Origin: Candidatus Melainabacteria bacterium RIFCSPHIGHO2_02_FULL_34_12
GTDB lineage: Bacteria; Cyanobacteriota; Vampirovibrionia; 2-02-FULL-35-15
NCBI GenBank assembly: GCA_001784555.1
Contig: MFRM01000003.1
Span: 47,124-111,123, forward strand
Reading direction: 5' to 3'
Length of the DNA stretch: 64,000 nt
Shown here: piece by piece, positions 41,203-50,818 of the stretch
Layout: the number at the start of each line of letters is the position of its first letter
Numbering within the stretch: the first letter of the stretch is position 1
Translations under genes and position numbers: made by a program
The notes under the pieces: model-generated
Databases searched by the model: none
Told to the model about the DNA's origin: nothing
What the model saw: the letters and a program-made list of their open reading frames with translations, nothing else

Positions 41203-42720
41203 ATGAGTACAGATAGAATAGCAGCAGCAAATTTAGCACTAACAGTAATCCAGCCATCTGAAGGCCCCTTTAGAAAATTAGGTCGTAAAGGCATAGATGA
41301 ATTTAGGCAGCGGCTAGAATCATTAGATATAAGTTTTCTTCCTGTTGATGATGAAATATTAAAAGCTCCTGAATCACCTCTGGCACAGCCATTTTTTATT
41401 GGAGATTTTAAAGTCGGAAACAGATGGACTATACATCCAATGGAAGGATGGGATGGATTTATAAATGGGATTTTAAGTGAAAACTGCATTAGAAGATGGC
41501 AAAGATTTGGTAGTAGCGGTGCAAAATTAATCTGGGGAGGAGAAGCTGTAGCAATACAAGAAGACGCAAGAGCAAATCCAAATCAACTTTTTTATCACCA
41601 TGATAATGAAACTGCATTCAGAACACTTTTTAATACATTGACTGAAGCACATAGAAACCGTTTTGGAACTGTTGATGATTTATTGGTAGGTTTACAGTTA
41701 ACTCACTCTGGAAGATTCTGTAAGCCAAATGATATAAAAAGATTTGAGCCTAAAATAGCATTCCATCATCCTTTGCTGGATAAAAAATTTGGAATAGATA
41801 CAAGTAATGATTCAATAGTCCTTACAGACGATGATCTACAGAGAATTAGAGACAGATATATTGAACTTGCAAAAATGGCAGAGAGAGTGGGTTTTAAGTT
41901 TGTTGATGTGAAACAATGCCATGGATATCTACTTCATGAACTTTTAAGTGCTTATGACAGACCCGGTAGATACGGTGGAGATTTTGAAGGACGTACTCGT
42001 CTTTTAACTGAAATAATAGAAGGAATAAAAGCAGAAACAAATTTAATTGTTACCTCACGTCTTAGTGCATTTGATACTTATCCCTATAATCCAGATGCAT
42101 CACGCACAGATGGAAAAACATTTGGTCCTGGAATTCCTATGCAATGGGATGGAGGCATGCCTTATCCTGGTTTTGGTTTAAATCGGGATAATCCATCTGA
42201 AATCAATTTAGGTGATCCAATAGAATTAATTTCTTACATGAAAACTTTGGGTGTCAAAGCAGTAAATATTTCTGCAGGAAGTCCTTATTATAATCCTCAC
42301 ATCCAAAGACCTGCATTTTTTTTACCATGCGATGCATATCAATTACCTGAGGACCCTCTGCTAGGAGTAGCCAGACAAATTAATGTAGTCAAGCTTTTGA
42401 AGGAAGCAATTCCTGACATGCCAATGATTGGGACAGGATACACATACCTTCAAGAACATCTGCCAAATGTTGCACAAGCAGTCGTAAGAAAAGGCTGGGT
42501 AGATTCAGTAGGAATTGGACGAATGGTTTTATCTTATCCTGAATTACCTGCAGATTGTCTTGAATATGGTGAGCTACGTACACCGCAATTAATCTGCAGA
42601 ACTTTCAGTGACTGTACAACAGGTGCAAGAAATGGATTAGTTTCAGGATGTTTTCCACTTGATCCGCACTATCGCAACAGTGCAGATTTTGCAGCATTAC
42701 AGGCATTAAAGAGAAAATAG
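41203..42720 (+). CDS. NADH:flavin oxidoreductase (old yellow enzyme family)
   Basis: GLQLTHSGRFCKP, DVKQCHGYLLHELLSAYDRPGRYGGDFEGRTRLLTEI. Confidence 0.9.
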   Translation: MSTDRIAAANLALTVIQPSEGPFRKLGRKGIDEFRQRLESLDISFLPVDDEILKAPESPLAQPFFIGDFKVGNRWTIHPMEGWDGFINGILSENCIRRWQRFGSSGAKLIWGGEAVAIQEDARANPNQLFYHHDNETAFRTLFNTLTEAHRNRFGTVDDLLVGLQLTHSGRFCKPNDIKRFEPKIAFHHPLLDKKFGIDTSNDSIVLTDDDLQRIRDRYIELAKMAERVGFKFVDVKQCHGYLLHELLSAYDRPGRYGGDFEGRTRLLTEIIEGIKAETNLIVTSRLSAFDTYPYNPDASRTDGKTFGPGIPMQWDGGMPYPGFGLNRDNPSEINLGDPIELISYMKTLGVKAVNISAGSPYYNPHIQRPAFFLPCDAYQLPEDPLLGVARQINVVKLLKEAIPDMPMIGTGYTYLQEHLPNVAQAVVRKGWVDSVGIGRMVLSYPELPADCLEYGELRTPQLICRTFSDCTTGARNGLVSGCFPLDPHYRNSADFAALQALKRK

Positions 42721-42781
42721 AAATAATAATTTATTTAAGTCCATATTTACAAGCTATAATTTAAACTGTTATTTCATTCTT

Positions 42782-44200
42782 ATGAAACAAGTCTACATAG
42801 AAACCTTTGGATGTCAGATGAATAAAGCAGATACAGAGCATATGCTTGGACTTCTGGATGAAATTGATTATAAACATACAGAAAATATTGAAGAAGCTAA
42901 TCTTGTTTTGTTTAATACTTGTACAATTCGTGAAACAGCAAATCATAAATTTTACAGTCAGCTTGGCATTGTTGGAAAAATGAAAAAGCAAAGATGTAGA
43001 GACGGGGTGACCCCGTCTTTACTGCTTGGAGTAGGGGGTTGTGCAGCCCAGGATAAAAAAGAATGGCTGATTAAAAACTTTCCTTATGTAGATATTGTAT
43101 TTGGCACAAATAATATTCAAAATTTACCTGAGCTTGTAAAAAAAGCTGAGAGCGGTAAAAAAGTCTGTGAGATAGAAGAAGAGCTTCCGTATGAGTTGCC
43201 TGAACTGCCTGTAATCCGTCAGACTAAGGTTAGCGCATGGGTAAATGTAATTCTTGGATGTAATTTTAATTGTACTTATTGCATAGTTCCCAGTGTTCGC
43301 GGAAGAGAAAAAAGCAGAAAGCCTGAAGATATTTTAAAAGAAGTTGAAAGGCTTGCAGAAGAAGGATTTAAGGAAGTCACGTTACTTGGGCAGAATGTAA
43401 CTGCTTATGGTTATGATCTTTCATCAAACTACTCAAAAGAAAAAGCCACATTCGGTCACATACCAGATGATCCTGAATATTCACTTGCAAAGCTTATTAG
43501 ATATGTTCATGACGTAGATGGAATTGAAAGAATAAGATTTTTAACAGGGCATCCATTTCATGTAACTGACGAGCTCATAGATACAGTAGCAGAGCTTCCT
43601 AAAGCATGCGAATACTTTCACATTCCCATGCAATCTGGAGATAACACAGTTTTAAAGCGAATGGCTAGAGTTTATACTGTAGAAAAATATAAAGAGATGG
43701 TAGAGAAAATTAGAAATAAAATGCCAAGTAGAGGCGTATTGCAATACGCCCATGCTGCAATCACAAGCGATTTTATAGTAGGTTTTCCTGGTGAGACAGA
43801 GGAGCAGTTTTTAAATACAGTAAAAATTGTTAAAGAAATTGGATTTGATGGGTGCAATACAGCAGCATATTCACCCAGACCCGATACCCCAAGCGCTACA
43901 TGGGATAAACAAATTCCTGAGGAAGAAAAAAATGCAAGACTTAGATATTTAAACTCTGTTGTAAATGAAGTAGTAGGGATTAAAAATAAAGATCTTTTGG
44001 ATACAATTCAGGAAGTTTTAGTAGAAGGTACAAGTAAGCGAAATGAAAACAATTTGAGCGGCAGAACGCGGGGAAATACAATTGTTAATTTTGATCCTAC
44101 AATGGCGGGTTTTAAACCCGCCATTGTAGGCACATTGGTAAATATAAAAATAACAAAGGTAAAACGATGGGCTCTTGATGGTGAGGTGGTAGGCAATTAA
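42782..44200 (+). CDS. miaB: tRNA-2-methylthio-N6-dimethylallyladenosine synthase MiaB with three in-frame palindromes
   Basis: FGCQMNKADTEHM, NVILGCNFNCTYCIVPSVRGREKSR, IVGFPGETEEQF. Confidence 0.96.
   Translation: MKQVYIETFGCQMNKADTEHMLGLLDEIDYKHTENIEEANLVLFNTCTIRETANHKFYSQLGIVGKMKKQRCRDGVTPSLLLGVGGCAAQDKKEWLIKNFPYVDIVFGTNNIQNLPELVKKAESGKKVCEIEEELPYELPELPVIRQTKVSAWVNVILGCNFNCTYCIVPSVRGREKSRKPEDILKEVERLAEEGFKEVTLLGQNVTAYGYDLSSNYSKEKATFGHIPDDPEYSLAKLIRYVHDVDGIERIRFLTGHPFHVTDELIDTVAELPKACEYFHIPMQSGDNTVLKRMARVYTVEKYKEMVEKIRNKMPSRGVLQYAHAAITSDFIVGFPGETEEQFLNTVKIVKEIGFDGCNTAAYSPRPDTPSATWDKQIPEEEKNARLRYLNSVVNEVVGIKNKDLLDTIQEVLVEGTSKRNENNLSGRTRGNTIVNFDPTMAGFKPAIVGTLVNIKITKVKRWALDGEVVGN
42995..43022. 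repeat. Short palindrome in miaB, copy 1, in frame (CRDGVTPSLL)
   Basis: tgtagagacggggtgaccccgtctttac. Confidence 0.93.
43728..43755. repeat. Short palindrome in miaB, copy 2, in frame (SRGVLQYAHA)
   Basis: gtagaggcgtattgcaatacgcccatgc. Confidence 0.9.
44099..44127. repeat. Palindrome in miaB, copy 3, different termini, in frame (TMAGFKPAIV)
   Basis: acaatggcgggttttaaacccgccattgt. Confidence 0.9.
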
Positions 44201-45471
44201 TGCAAAATAATACTAATGAATCTACGCTGGTAAAGACGCCCCAACGGGGCGTTTCCATAATTGGGGAAGGTGAAAAATATCTTGAAAAATACTTCAAATC
44301 CATTGATAACATTGAACAACATAACTTCAATAAAGTCCTAACAGCATTAACAGAAAATAAACTTGGAGAACAACATTTTAGCTGGGTTACAGGATATGGG
44401 CATGATGATATTGGCAGGCAAAAAATCGATCAGATTTTTGCTCAGGTTTTTAATGCAGAAAGTGCTGTAGTACGTCCACAGTTTGTGTCTGGTACTCATA
44501 CGATTTCATGTGTTTTATTTGGTTGTTTAAGACCAGGTGATGAATTGGTTTCAGTTGCAGGAGAGCCTTACGATACTCTGCATAAAGTAATCGGGATACA
44601 TGGTGAACATAAAGGTTCTTTAAAAGATTTTGGTGTTTCATATAAAGAAATTCCTTTAAAAGATAATTTAAATGTTGATTTAGATGCAATCCCTAACTAT
44701 GTTTCAGCTAATACCAAAATGGTCTTTATTCAAAGATCTAAAGGTTATCACTGGAGAAAATCCCTGACCATAAAAGAAATTGAAAAAATAATTTTAAAAG
44801 TAAAAGAAATAAATAAAAATATAATTTGTTTTGTAGACAATTGTTTTGGTGAATTTACTGAAGAGTTTGAACCTACCGATGTAGGAGCAGATATTACATG
44901 CGGTTCACTTATTAAAAATATAGGCGGCGGCATTGTACCTGCAGGCGGTTATATTGCCGGTAAAAAAGAGCTTGTGCATCTATCCGCAGAAAGACTTACA
45001 GCACCTGGAATAGGAGAAAAAGGTGGATGCATGTTTGATTTAAGCAGAGTAATTTTACAGGGATTGTTTTTTGCACCACATGTAGTAGCTCAAATTTTGA
45101 AAGGGATTTCTCTTGTAAGTTATTTTTTCAAAGAAAAAGGTTATGAAGTAAATCCTTTGCCTGATGAAATAAAAACCGATATAGTTGTTGCTATAAAACT
45201 AAAAGACAAAAAACTCCTTGAAAGCATCTGTAAAACTGTTCAGGCTAATAGTCCTGTGAACAGTCATCTTACGCCTGTTCCTTGCAAGCTTCCCGGCTAT
45301 GAGGATGAAGTAATAATGGCAGGTGGAACTTTTATAGAAGGCTCTACAATTGAACTTTCATGTGATGCTCCAATGCGTGAACCTTATATTCTATACTGGC
45401 AGGGTGGATTAAATTATTTGCATACAAAGCATGTACTAACCAAAATTGTCATTGCGAGCCGAACGCAGTGA
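44200..45471 (+). CDS. Methionine gamma-lyase family / aluminium-resistance-like PLP protein
   Basis: HFSWVTGYGHDDIGRQKIDQIFAQVFNAESAVVRPQFVSGTHTI; GEPYDTLHKVIG. Confidence 0.9.
   Translation: MQNNTNESTLVKTPQRGVSIIGEGEKYLEKYFKSIDNIEQHNFNKVLTALTENKLGEQHFSWVTGYGHDDIGRQKIDQIFAQVFNAESAVVRPQFVSGTHTISCVLFGCLRPGDELVSVAGEPYDTLHKVIGIHGEHKGSLKDFGVSYKEIPLKDNLNVDLDAIPNYVSANTKMVFIQRSKGYHWRKSLTIKEIEKIILKVKEINKNIICFVDNCFGEFTEEFEPTDVGADITCGSLIKNIGGGIVPAGGYIAGKKELVHLSAERLTAPGIGEKGGCMFDLSRVILQGLFFAPHVVAQILKGISLVSYFFKEKGYEVNPLPDEIKTDIVVAIKLKDKKLLESICKTVQANSPVNSHLTPVPCKLPGYEDEVIMAGGTFIEGSTIELSCDAPMREPYILYWQGGLNYLHTKHVLTKIVIASRTQ
44232..44254. repeat. Short palindrome near the 5' end of the PLP gene, in frame
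   Basis: aaagacgccccaacggggcgttt. Confidence 0.8.
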
Positions 45472-45573
45472 GGTGTGGCAATCTCACACTGTGATTACGT
45501 TTCATGAGATTTATTGTTACCGTTATTTACATCGTAAGATTGCTTCGTCAGGTAAAACCTTCCTCGCAATGAC
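45448..45573. repeat. Long palindromic element overlapping the 3' end of the PLP gene
   Basis: GTCATTGCGAGCCGAACGCAGTGAGGTGTGGCAATC…CCTCGCAATGAC; encodes the C-terminus IVIASRTQ*. Confidence 0.9.
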
Positions 45574-45614
45574 AATGTCTATCAGGTTCAGTCTTCTAGA
45601 TTTTTGTACCTTAA

Positions 45615-46631
45615 TCATTTTTTATTTTTCTTTTTTCCTCGTGATTGTTGCATCTGAGCAATTTCTAGTTCAGTTAAGTGTGCTTTTATTCGATTAATTC
45701 TGGCTTCAGTAGTCGGATCTATATTTCCATAACTTTCAGTAATATCTACGATCTGATCCTTTAATCCAAATCTGTAAATAAGCGGTTCAAGAATTCTGGC
45801 TACATAATTTTCACATATCAAATAAACAAGCTGAGAAGCATCTTCAATTCCACTGGTAATAACTGCTGTCGGAGCAAGATCATGCTGATCAGTTATCGCA
45901 CCGATAGCAGATATATCAGCATCTTCAGCTGCTTTAATTACACCAACTCCACCTGAATCAGCTAAGTGAGTAATAACATCCACTCCAGTGTTTATCTGTT
46001 CAATAGCAGCTTCTCGTCCTTTTGAAATGTCGTCCCAGACATTAATGTATGAAACTACAAGATCTGCTTTTGGATTTACTGATTTCAGCCCTTTTCTTAA
46101 ACCTATTATTGTTTTTTCAATAATAGGAGTTTTTTTCCCAACTACTATACCAACTTTATTTGTAGCCGTATTTAATCCAGCTACTGCACCTATTAAATAT
46201 CCATACTGCTCATCCTTAAAGCTAAAAGAACATAGGTTAGGCTCCTGTTTAACTTCCCCGCCTATTACTCCAAAAAATATATCCGGATAGCTGGGTACAA
46301 CTTTTTCAAGAATTGCACCGTAGTCATAGCTATGTGCAATGATTAAATTATATTTTTTGTCTGCCAGAGTGCAAAAAACTGTTTTTGCACTCTCAAGATT
46401 TACTTTTTCAACAACTGCGATTTCCACCTTATAATCAGTTTGAAATCTTTTTAATCCGTTATATGCTGCAGCATTCCAGGAAGAATCATTTACAGGTCCT
46501 GCCAGAACTAAAGCAATACGCAGTTTATCCTTATCTACAAAATTAAAAGCTTTTTTGTGACTTGCACAAGAATGTAAAAAGATAACCAATACAGAGAGAA
46601 AAAAATAAGTGACAATTTTCTTCAGTAACAT
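45615..46631 (-). CDS. BMP-family (PnrA-like) substrate-binding lipoprotein
   Basis: IFLHSCASHKK lipobox; IALVLAGPVNDSSWNAAAYNGLKRF. Confidence 0.88.
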   Translation of the reverse strand: MLLKKIVTYFFLSVLVIFLHSCASHKKAFNFVDKDKLRIALVLAGPVNDSSWNAAAYNGLKRFQTDYKVEIAVVEKVNLESAKTVFCTLADKKYNLIIAHSYDYGAILEKVVPSYPDIFFGVIGGEVKQEPNLCSFSFKDEQYGYLIGAVAGLNTATNKVGIVVGKKTPIIEKTIIGLRKGLKSVNPKADLVVSYINVWDDISKGREAAIEQINTGVDVITHLADSGGVGVIKAAEDADISAIGAITDQHDLAPTAVITSGIEDASQLVYLICENYVARILEPLIYRFGLKDQIVDITESYGNIDPTTEARINRIKAHLTELEIAQMQQSRGKKKNKK

Positions 46632-46713
46632 TAGTGTCTAGTTGCCTTCAGATAATTTATAACCTATATCTCTGACGGATTGATTTAAGGTTGGTTCATT
46701 GAGTGTTATATGA

Positions 46714-47505
46714 CTAGCTGACTTTAGGAAGCTTATATCCAATGCCTCTCACAGTTTGAATTAAAGTAGGTTCATCTGGATTATCTTCTAACTTGCTTCT
46801 TAACCTACTGACATGTGTTCTTACTATATAGACATCTGACTGAGTCCTGACTGGAAAACCCCATGCTTCTTCGAGTAATTGTTCATGAGTCATAGGCTCA
46901 CCGGAATATTTCACAAGTGTTTCAAGAAGAGCAAATTCTTTTTCAGTCAGATGTACTCTTTGTCCTTTGCGGAAAACCTGGCGTTTTGCAATGTCAATTT
47001 TTACATCTTCAAAAACAAGAACCTGACCTACATGAGTGCTTTGGTTTTGGGTTTGTTCTTCTATAGAATGAACTCTACCAATGCGTTTCAAGAGCCCACT
47101 TATTCTTATTTCGAGTTCCATGGGACTAAAAGGTTTTTTTATAAAATCATCAGCTCCATGTTCAAGTCCTTTAACAATACTTGGTTCATCATTTGCAGCT
47201 GAGAGAATTATTATTGGCACAAATGATTTTTTTCTTATTTGTTCAGTTAATTCAAAACCACCCATTTCAGGCAACATAAGATCAACAATCACAAGATCAG
47301 GAAGATTTTGATTAAATACTTCAAGTGCTTCTACTCCGTTTGATGCAGTGATTACTTGATAACCTTTTTGCTGTAATCTGAATGCAACTATTCTTCTAAT
47401 TGCAGCTTCATCATCAACTACTAAAACCTTCCATGGAATTTCATTGGTTTGGTTTGATGTGTTACTTGTGATATTACATACAGTTGGTTCTGTAGCTGTT
47501 ATCAT
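46714..47505 (-). CDS. OmpR/PhoB-family response regulator
   Basis: VLVVDDEAAIRRIVAFRLQ, VIVDLMLPEMGGFEL, VRTHVSRLRSKLEDNPDEPTLIQTVRGIGYKL. Confidence 0.94.
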   Translation of the reverse strand: MITATEPTVCNITSNTSNQTNEIPWKVLVVDDEAAIRRIVAFRLQQKGYQVITASNGVEALEVFNQNLPDLVIVDLMLPEMGGFELTEQIRKKSFVPIIILSAANDEPSIVKGLEHGADDFIKKPFSPMELEIRISGLLKRIGRVHSIEEQTQNQSTHVGQVLVFEDVKIDIAKRQVFRKGQRVHLTEKEFALLETLVKYSGEPMTHEQLLEEAWGFPVRTQSDVYIVRTHVSRLRSKLEDNPDEPTLIQTVRGIGYKLPKVS

Positions 47506-47519
47506 GATTTCTCCTTCGT

Positions 47520-48977
47520 TCAGTACGCTTTTGCAAAAATTACTTTTTCTTTTGCTTTTTTATTACAAGAGATACAATAACCTTCTTCTTGGATTTGGTC
47601 AACTGGCAATTTAAATGGTATGCATCTAATAGTAGCCTTGGTTTTTTGTTTTAAAATTTCTTCACAATTTTCATTTCCACACCAAAAACAAATTAAATAA
47701 CCGCCAGATTTCATTTTTTCAGTAAATTCTTTTTGATCAGTAACTGTAAATGTATTTTTATTTAAATATTCGCTTGCCTGTCTGAACAAATTTTCCTGTA
47801 TCTCGGTTGACAATTTTAATAAATACTCATTTAATCCTTTTTGCTGAACATTTTTTAATTTCTCACCTGTATCTCTCCTTACAATTTCAACAACATTGTT
47901 ACTAATGTCTTTTGGACCCAAATTAATGCGTATTGGGACTCCTTTCATTTCCCAGAAATTAAATTTCCAGCCAGGACTTAATTGCTCCCTGTCATCAATC
48001 TTCACACGAAAATCTTTACTTAAATTATTTAAAATTTCTTTACATTTATCCAACACCATTTCTTTATCTGGTTGTTCTTTATATATAGGTACTATAACAA
48101 TCTGAACCGGTGCAATTTTAGGAGGAAGCTTTAGTCCTTTTTCATCATGATGTGTCATGATTACAGCACCAATTAGCCTGGTGGAAACTCCCCAGCTTGT
48201 CTGATGAACATGTTGAAGCTGTCCGTTTTGATCCTGAAATTTTGTATCAAATGCTTTTGCAAAGTTTTGCCCTAAATAATGAGATGTGCCCATTTGAAGT
48301 GATTTACCATCTTTCATAAGACCTTCAATACAATAAGTAGTAACTGCTCCGGCAAATCTTTGATTTTCAGTTTTTATTCCATCCATTACTGGAATTGCCA
48401 GAATTGTTTCGCTTAAAGTTTTGTAAACATTAAGCATTTTCAATGTCTCTTCTTCTGCTTCTTCTTTTGTAACATGTGCTGTATGGCCTTCCTGCCAGAG
48501 GAACTCGGTAGTTCTTAGAAAAAGCCTGGTTCTCATTTCCCATCTGACAATATTTGCCCACTGATTAATAAGCATGGGCAAATCACGGTAAGACTGAATC
48601 CACTTACTGAACATATGATTAATTATGGTTTCTGATGTAGGTCTTATTACAAGTTTTTCTTCAAGTTCTTTTCCACCGCCATAAGTTACTACTGCACATT
48701 CAGGAGCAAAACCTTCTACATGTTCTTTTTCTTTCTGTAAAAAACTTTCAGGAATAAATAAAGGAAAGTATGCATTCTGGTGCCCGGTATCTTTTATCAT
48801 TTTGTCCAGAGTAGATTGAATTAATTCCCATATGGCATAGCCATAAGGTCTTATTACCATGCAGCCTTTTACCGGTGAATAATCTGCAAGTTCAGCCTCA
48901 AGAGCAAGTTTGGCTAGTAAACTTTCGCCTTGATCGAGATCTTTTTCAGCTATCTCAGTGTTTTCTGTTTTTGGCAT
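47520..48977 (-). CDS. proS: Prolyl-tRNA synthetase
   Basis: KGCMVIRPYGYAIWELIQ, LVIRPTSETIINHMFSKWIQSYRDLPMLINQW, FLWQEGHTAH. Confidence 0.96.
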   Translation of the reverse strand: MPKTENTEIAEKDLDQGESLLAKLALEAELADYSPVKGCMVIRPYGYAIWELIQSTLDKMIKDTGHQNAYFPLFIPESFLQKEKEHVEGFAPECAVVTYGGGKELEEKLVIRPTSETIINHMFSKWIQSYRDLPMLINQWANIVRWEMRTRLFLRTTEFLWQEGHTAHVTKEEAEEETLKMLNVYKTLSETILAIPVMDGIKTENQRFAGAVTTYCIEGLMKDGKSLQMGTSHYLGQNFAKAFDTKFQDQNGQLQHVHQTSWGVSTRLIGAVIMTHHDEKGLKLPPKIAPVQIVIVPIYKEQPDKEMVLDKCKEILNNLSKDFRVKIDDREQLSPGWKFNFWEMKGVPIRINLGPKDISNNVVEIVRRDTGEKLKNVQQKGLNEYLLKLSTEIQENLFRQASEYLNKNTFTVTDQKEFTEKMKSGGYLICFWCGNENCEEILKQKTKATIRCIPFKLPVDQIQEEGYCISCNKKAKEKVIFAKAY

Positions 48978-49105
48978 TAATGCTTATGAGATTTTTTTTT
49001 CTCTTCGTCTCGTTTTGGTTTAATAGAAAATTCATAGTTAATATAATATGTGCCTAGCAAAAAACCAAGTAGCACAATTAATCCTCCCACAAAACTTAAC
49101 GTCAT
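48977..49105 (-). CDS. 42-aa single-TM mini-protein (MTLSFVGGLIVLLGFLLGTYYINYEFSIKPKRDEEKKKSHKH)
   Basis: Stop overlaps the proS start as TAATG; start overlaps the upstream ORF stop as ATGA. Confidence 0.6.
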   Translation of the reverse strand: MTLSFVGGLIVLLGFLLGTYYINYEFSIKPKRDEEKKKSHKH

Positions 49106-49341
49106 TTTTCATCTCCTTTATGTAATATATCATATCCTTCTTTAATCAGACTAAAACCAATTACAGACAGTAAAAGAGAAATAGTTGTAAGCATAGCAAG
49201 TGTAAGTATGTCATAGTATTTCCCCAGATATACAACATCAAAAAAGAATCTTCCACTTGGCGCAAAAAAAGCTAAGCCTAAAATTCTTTTTGTATCTGAT
49301 TTATATTTTATTGAATCTAAAGCCATATGCCGATTATACAA
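49102..49341 (-). CDS. Small two-TM membrane protein, resembles the 55405..55635 product
   Basis: LGLAFFAPSGRFFFDVVY… similar to LGFAFLAPIGSIMFQTIVF…. Confidence 0.6.
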   Translation of the reverse strand: MYNRHMALDSIKYKSDTKRILGLAFFAPSGRFFFDVVYLGKYYDILTLAMLTTISLLLSVIGFSLIKEGYDILHKGDEK

Positions 49342-49422
49342 AACAAAATCCTTAATTTTCTACAAGGTAATTACTGTATTGATGATACTTTGGGTTACAT
49401 TAGAAATTCTTTATGAAAAATC

Positions 49423-50490
49423 TTAAATAGCAATCACTGGCTGCTTGGCATTTATCGTAGTTACAGAAGCACTGGCTGCAATTTTACCTGCTACTTCTTT
49501 AAATGTTTTTGAAATTTCATGCTCAGGATTTACTGCACAAATAGGCTTACCTGAATCTCCACCTTCTCTTACCTTAAGTTCAATTGGTATTCTTCCTAAA
49601 AACGGCACATTTAAATTCTTTGCTGCTTTTTCTCCGCCGCCATAACTGAATATTTCTGTTCTTTCATCACACTTCGGGCAGATAAAGTAACTCATGTTTT
49701 CAACTACGCCTAGAATAGGTACTTTCATCTGCTTAAACATGTTTACTGATTTTCTGGAATCAAGAAGTGCAACATCCTGAGGTGTGGTAACTATTACTCC
49801 ACCAGCCAAAGGCACTGCCTGACAAATAGTAAGCTGGGCATCACCAGTTCCAGGAGGAAGATCTACAAGTAAATAATCCAGCTCTCCCCAAATAACATCT
49901 CTTAAAAATTGTTTTATTACTCCATCCAGCATAGGTCCGCGCCAGACAACTGGCTGGTCAGGAGGAACAAGTACCCCCATTGAAATATATTTAATTCCAT
50001 AGTTTTCCTTAGGAATAATTTTTGCGTTTTCTACTTTCGGTGGTTCTTGTGATCCCATCATAATAGGAACATTGGGACCTGTTATATCTGCATCCAGAAG
50101 CCCGACTTTTGCTCCCATCTGTGAAAGAGCAATTGCCACATTTACTGAAACAGTGGTTTTCCCGACTCCACCTTTACCTGAGCTAATTGCAATAATCTGA
50201 TTTATTCCTTTTAGTGCTTCTTTTCCCTGAGCACCATGTTTACGTACTTCGCCTGTCATATTAATTTTTATATTTTCAGGCTTAAACCCAACAGCACTAA
50301 CGGCTTTTTTACAATCTTCTTCTATAATTGTCTTTAACGGACATGCAGGTGTGGTAAGCACAACGGTAAAAGATACTTTGTCGCCTTCAATTTTTATGTC
50401 ACGCACCATATTTAAAGAAACAAGATCTTGATTTAATTCCGGATCATTTACTTTTCCAAGCGCCTGTTTTACTTTCTCAATGTTCATCAA
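49423..50490 (-). CDS. mrp: Mrp/NBP35-family Fe-S carrier ATPase
   Basis: ISSGKGGVGKTTVSVNVAIALSQMGAKVGLLDADITGPN. Confidence 0.95.
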   Translation of the reverse strand: MMNIEKVKQALGKVNDPELNQDLVSLNMVRDIKIEGDKVSFTVVLTTPACPLKTIIEEDCKKAVSAVGFKPENIKINMTGEVRKHGAQGKEALKGINQIIAISSGKGGVGKTTVSVNVAIALSQMGAKVGLLDADITGPNVPIMMGSQEPPKVENAKIIPKENYGIKYISMGVLVPPDQPVVWRGPMLDGVIKQFLRDVIWGELDYLLVDLPPGTGDAQLTICQAVPLAGGVIVTTPQDVALLDSRKSVNMFKQMKVPILGVVENMSYFICPKCDERTEIFSYGGGEKAAKNLNVPFLGRIPIELKVREGGDSGKPICAVNPEHEISKTFKEVAGKIAASASVTTINAKQPVIAI

Positions 50491-50578
50491 TATTCAATAA
50501 TAACATTTATAGAGACTTAGTAACTATGTCTCTACTACAAGCGTTGATTCATGGTGATATTACTAAAACAAAAATTTA

Positions 50579-50665
50579 TTAGCTAATTGATCTAAATACA
50601 CCAATTACAATTGCCATTATTACTATGAATCCGTGAAGTCCAAATTTTTCAATTACGTTTTGCAT
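50579..50665 (-). CDS. 28-aa hydrophobic mini-ORF (MQNVIEKFGLHGFIVIMAIVIGVFRSIS)
   Basis: Short ORF with a hydrophobic helix between asd and mrp. Confidence 0.3.
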   Translation of the reverse strand: MQNVIEKFGLHGFIVIMAIVIGVFRSIS

Positions 50666-50781
50666 AAAATTTTCCTACTACTATATTTATAAAGATATTT
50701 CTTTAAGAACTTGATAAGTAACCTGAAAATCTTATACCCGCTGTTACAGTGGTTTTAACTGATTCTTAACCTTAACCAAAT

Positions 50782-50811
50782 AGTAGAGGCGTTGCGCGCA
50801 ACGCCTCTACT
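50782..50811. repeat. 30-bp perfect short palindrome, intergenic downstream of asd
   Basis: agtagaggcgttgcgcgcaacgcctctact. Confidence 0.97.
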
Positions 50812-50818
50812 GCAAACA

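Noticed and set aside
45446-45697. ORF MSLRAERSEVWQSHTVITF…
   Set aside because: Same repeat-derived artefact, overlapping the 45448 element.
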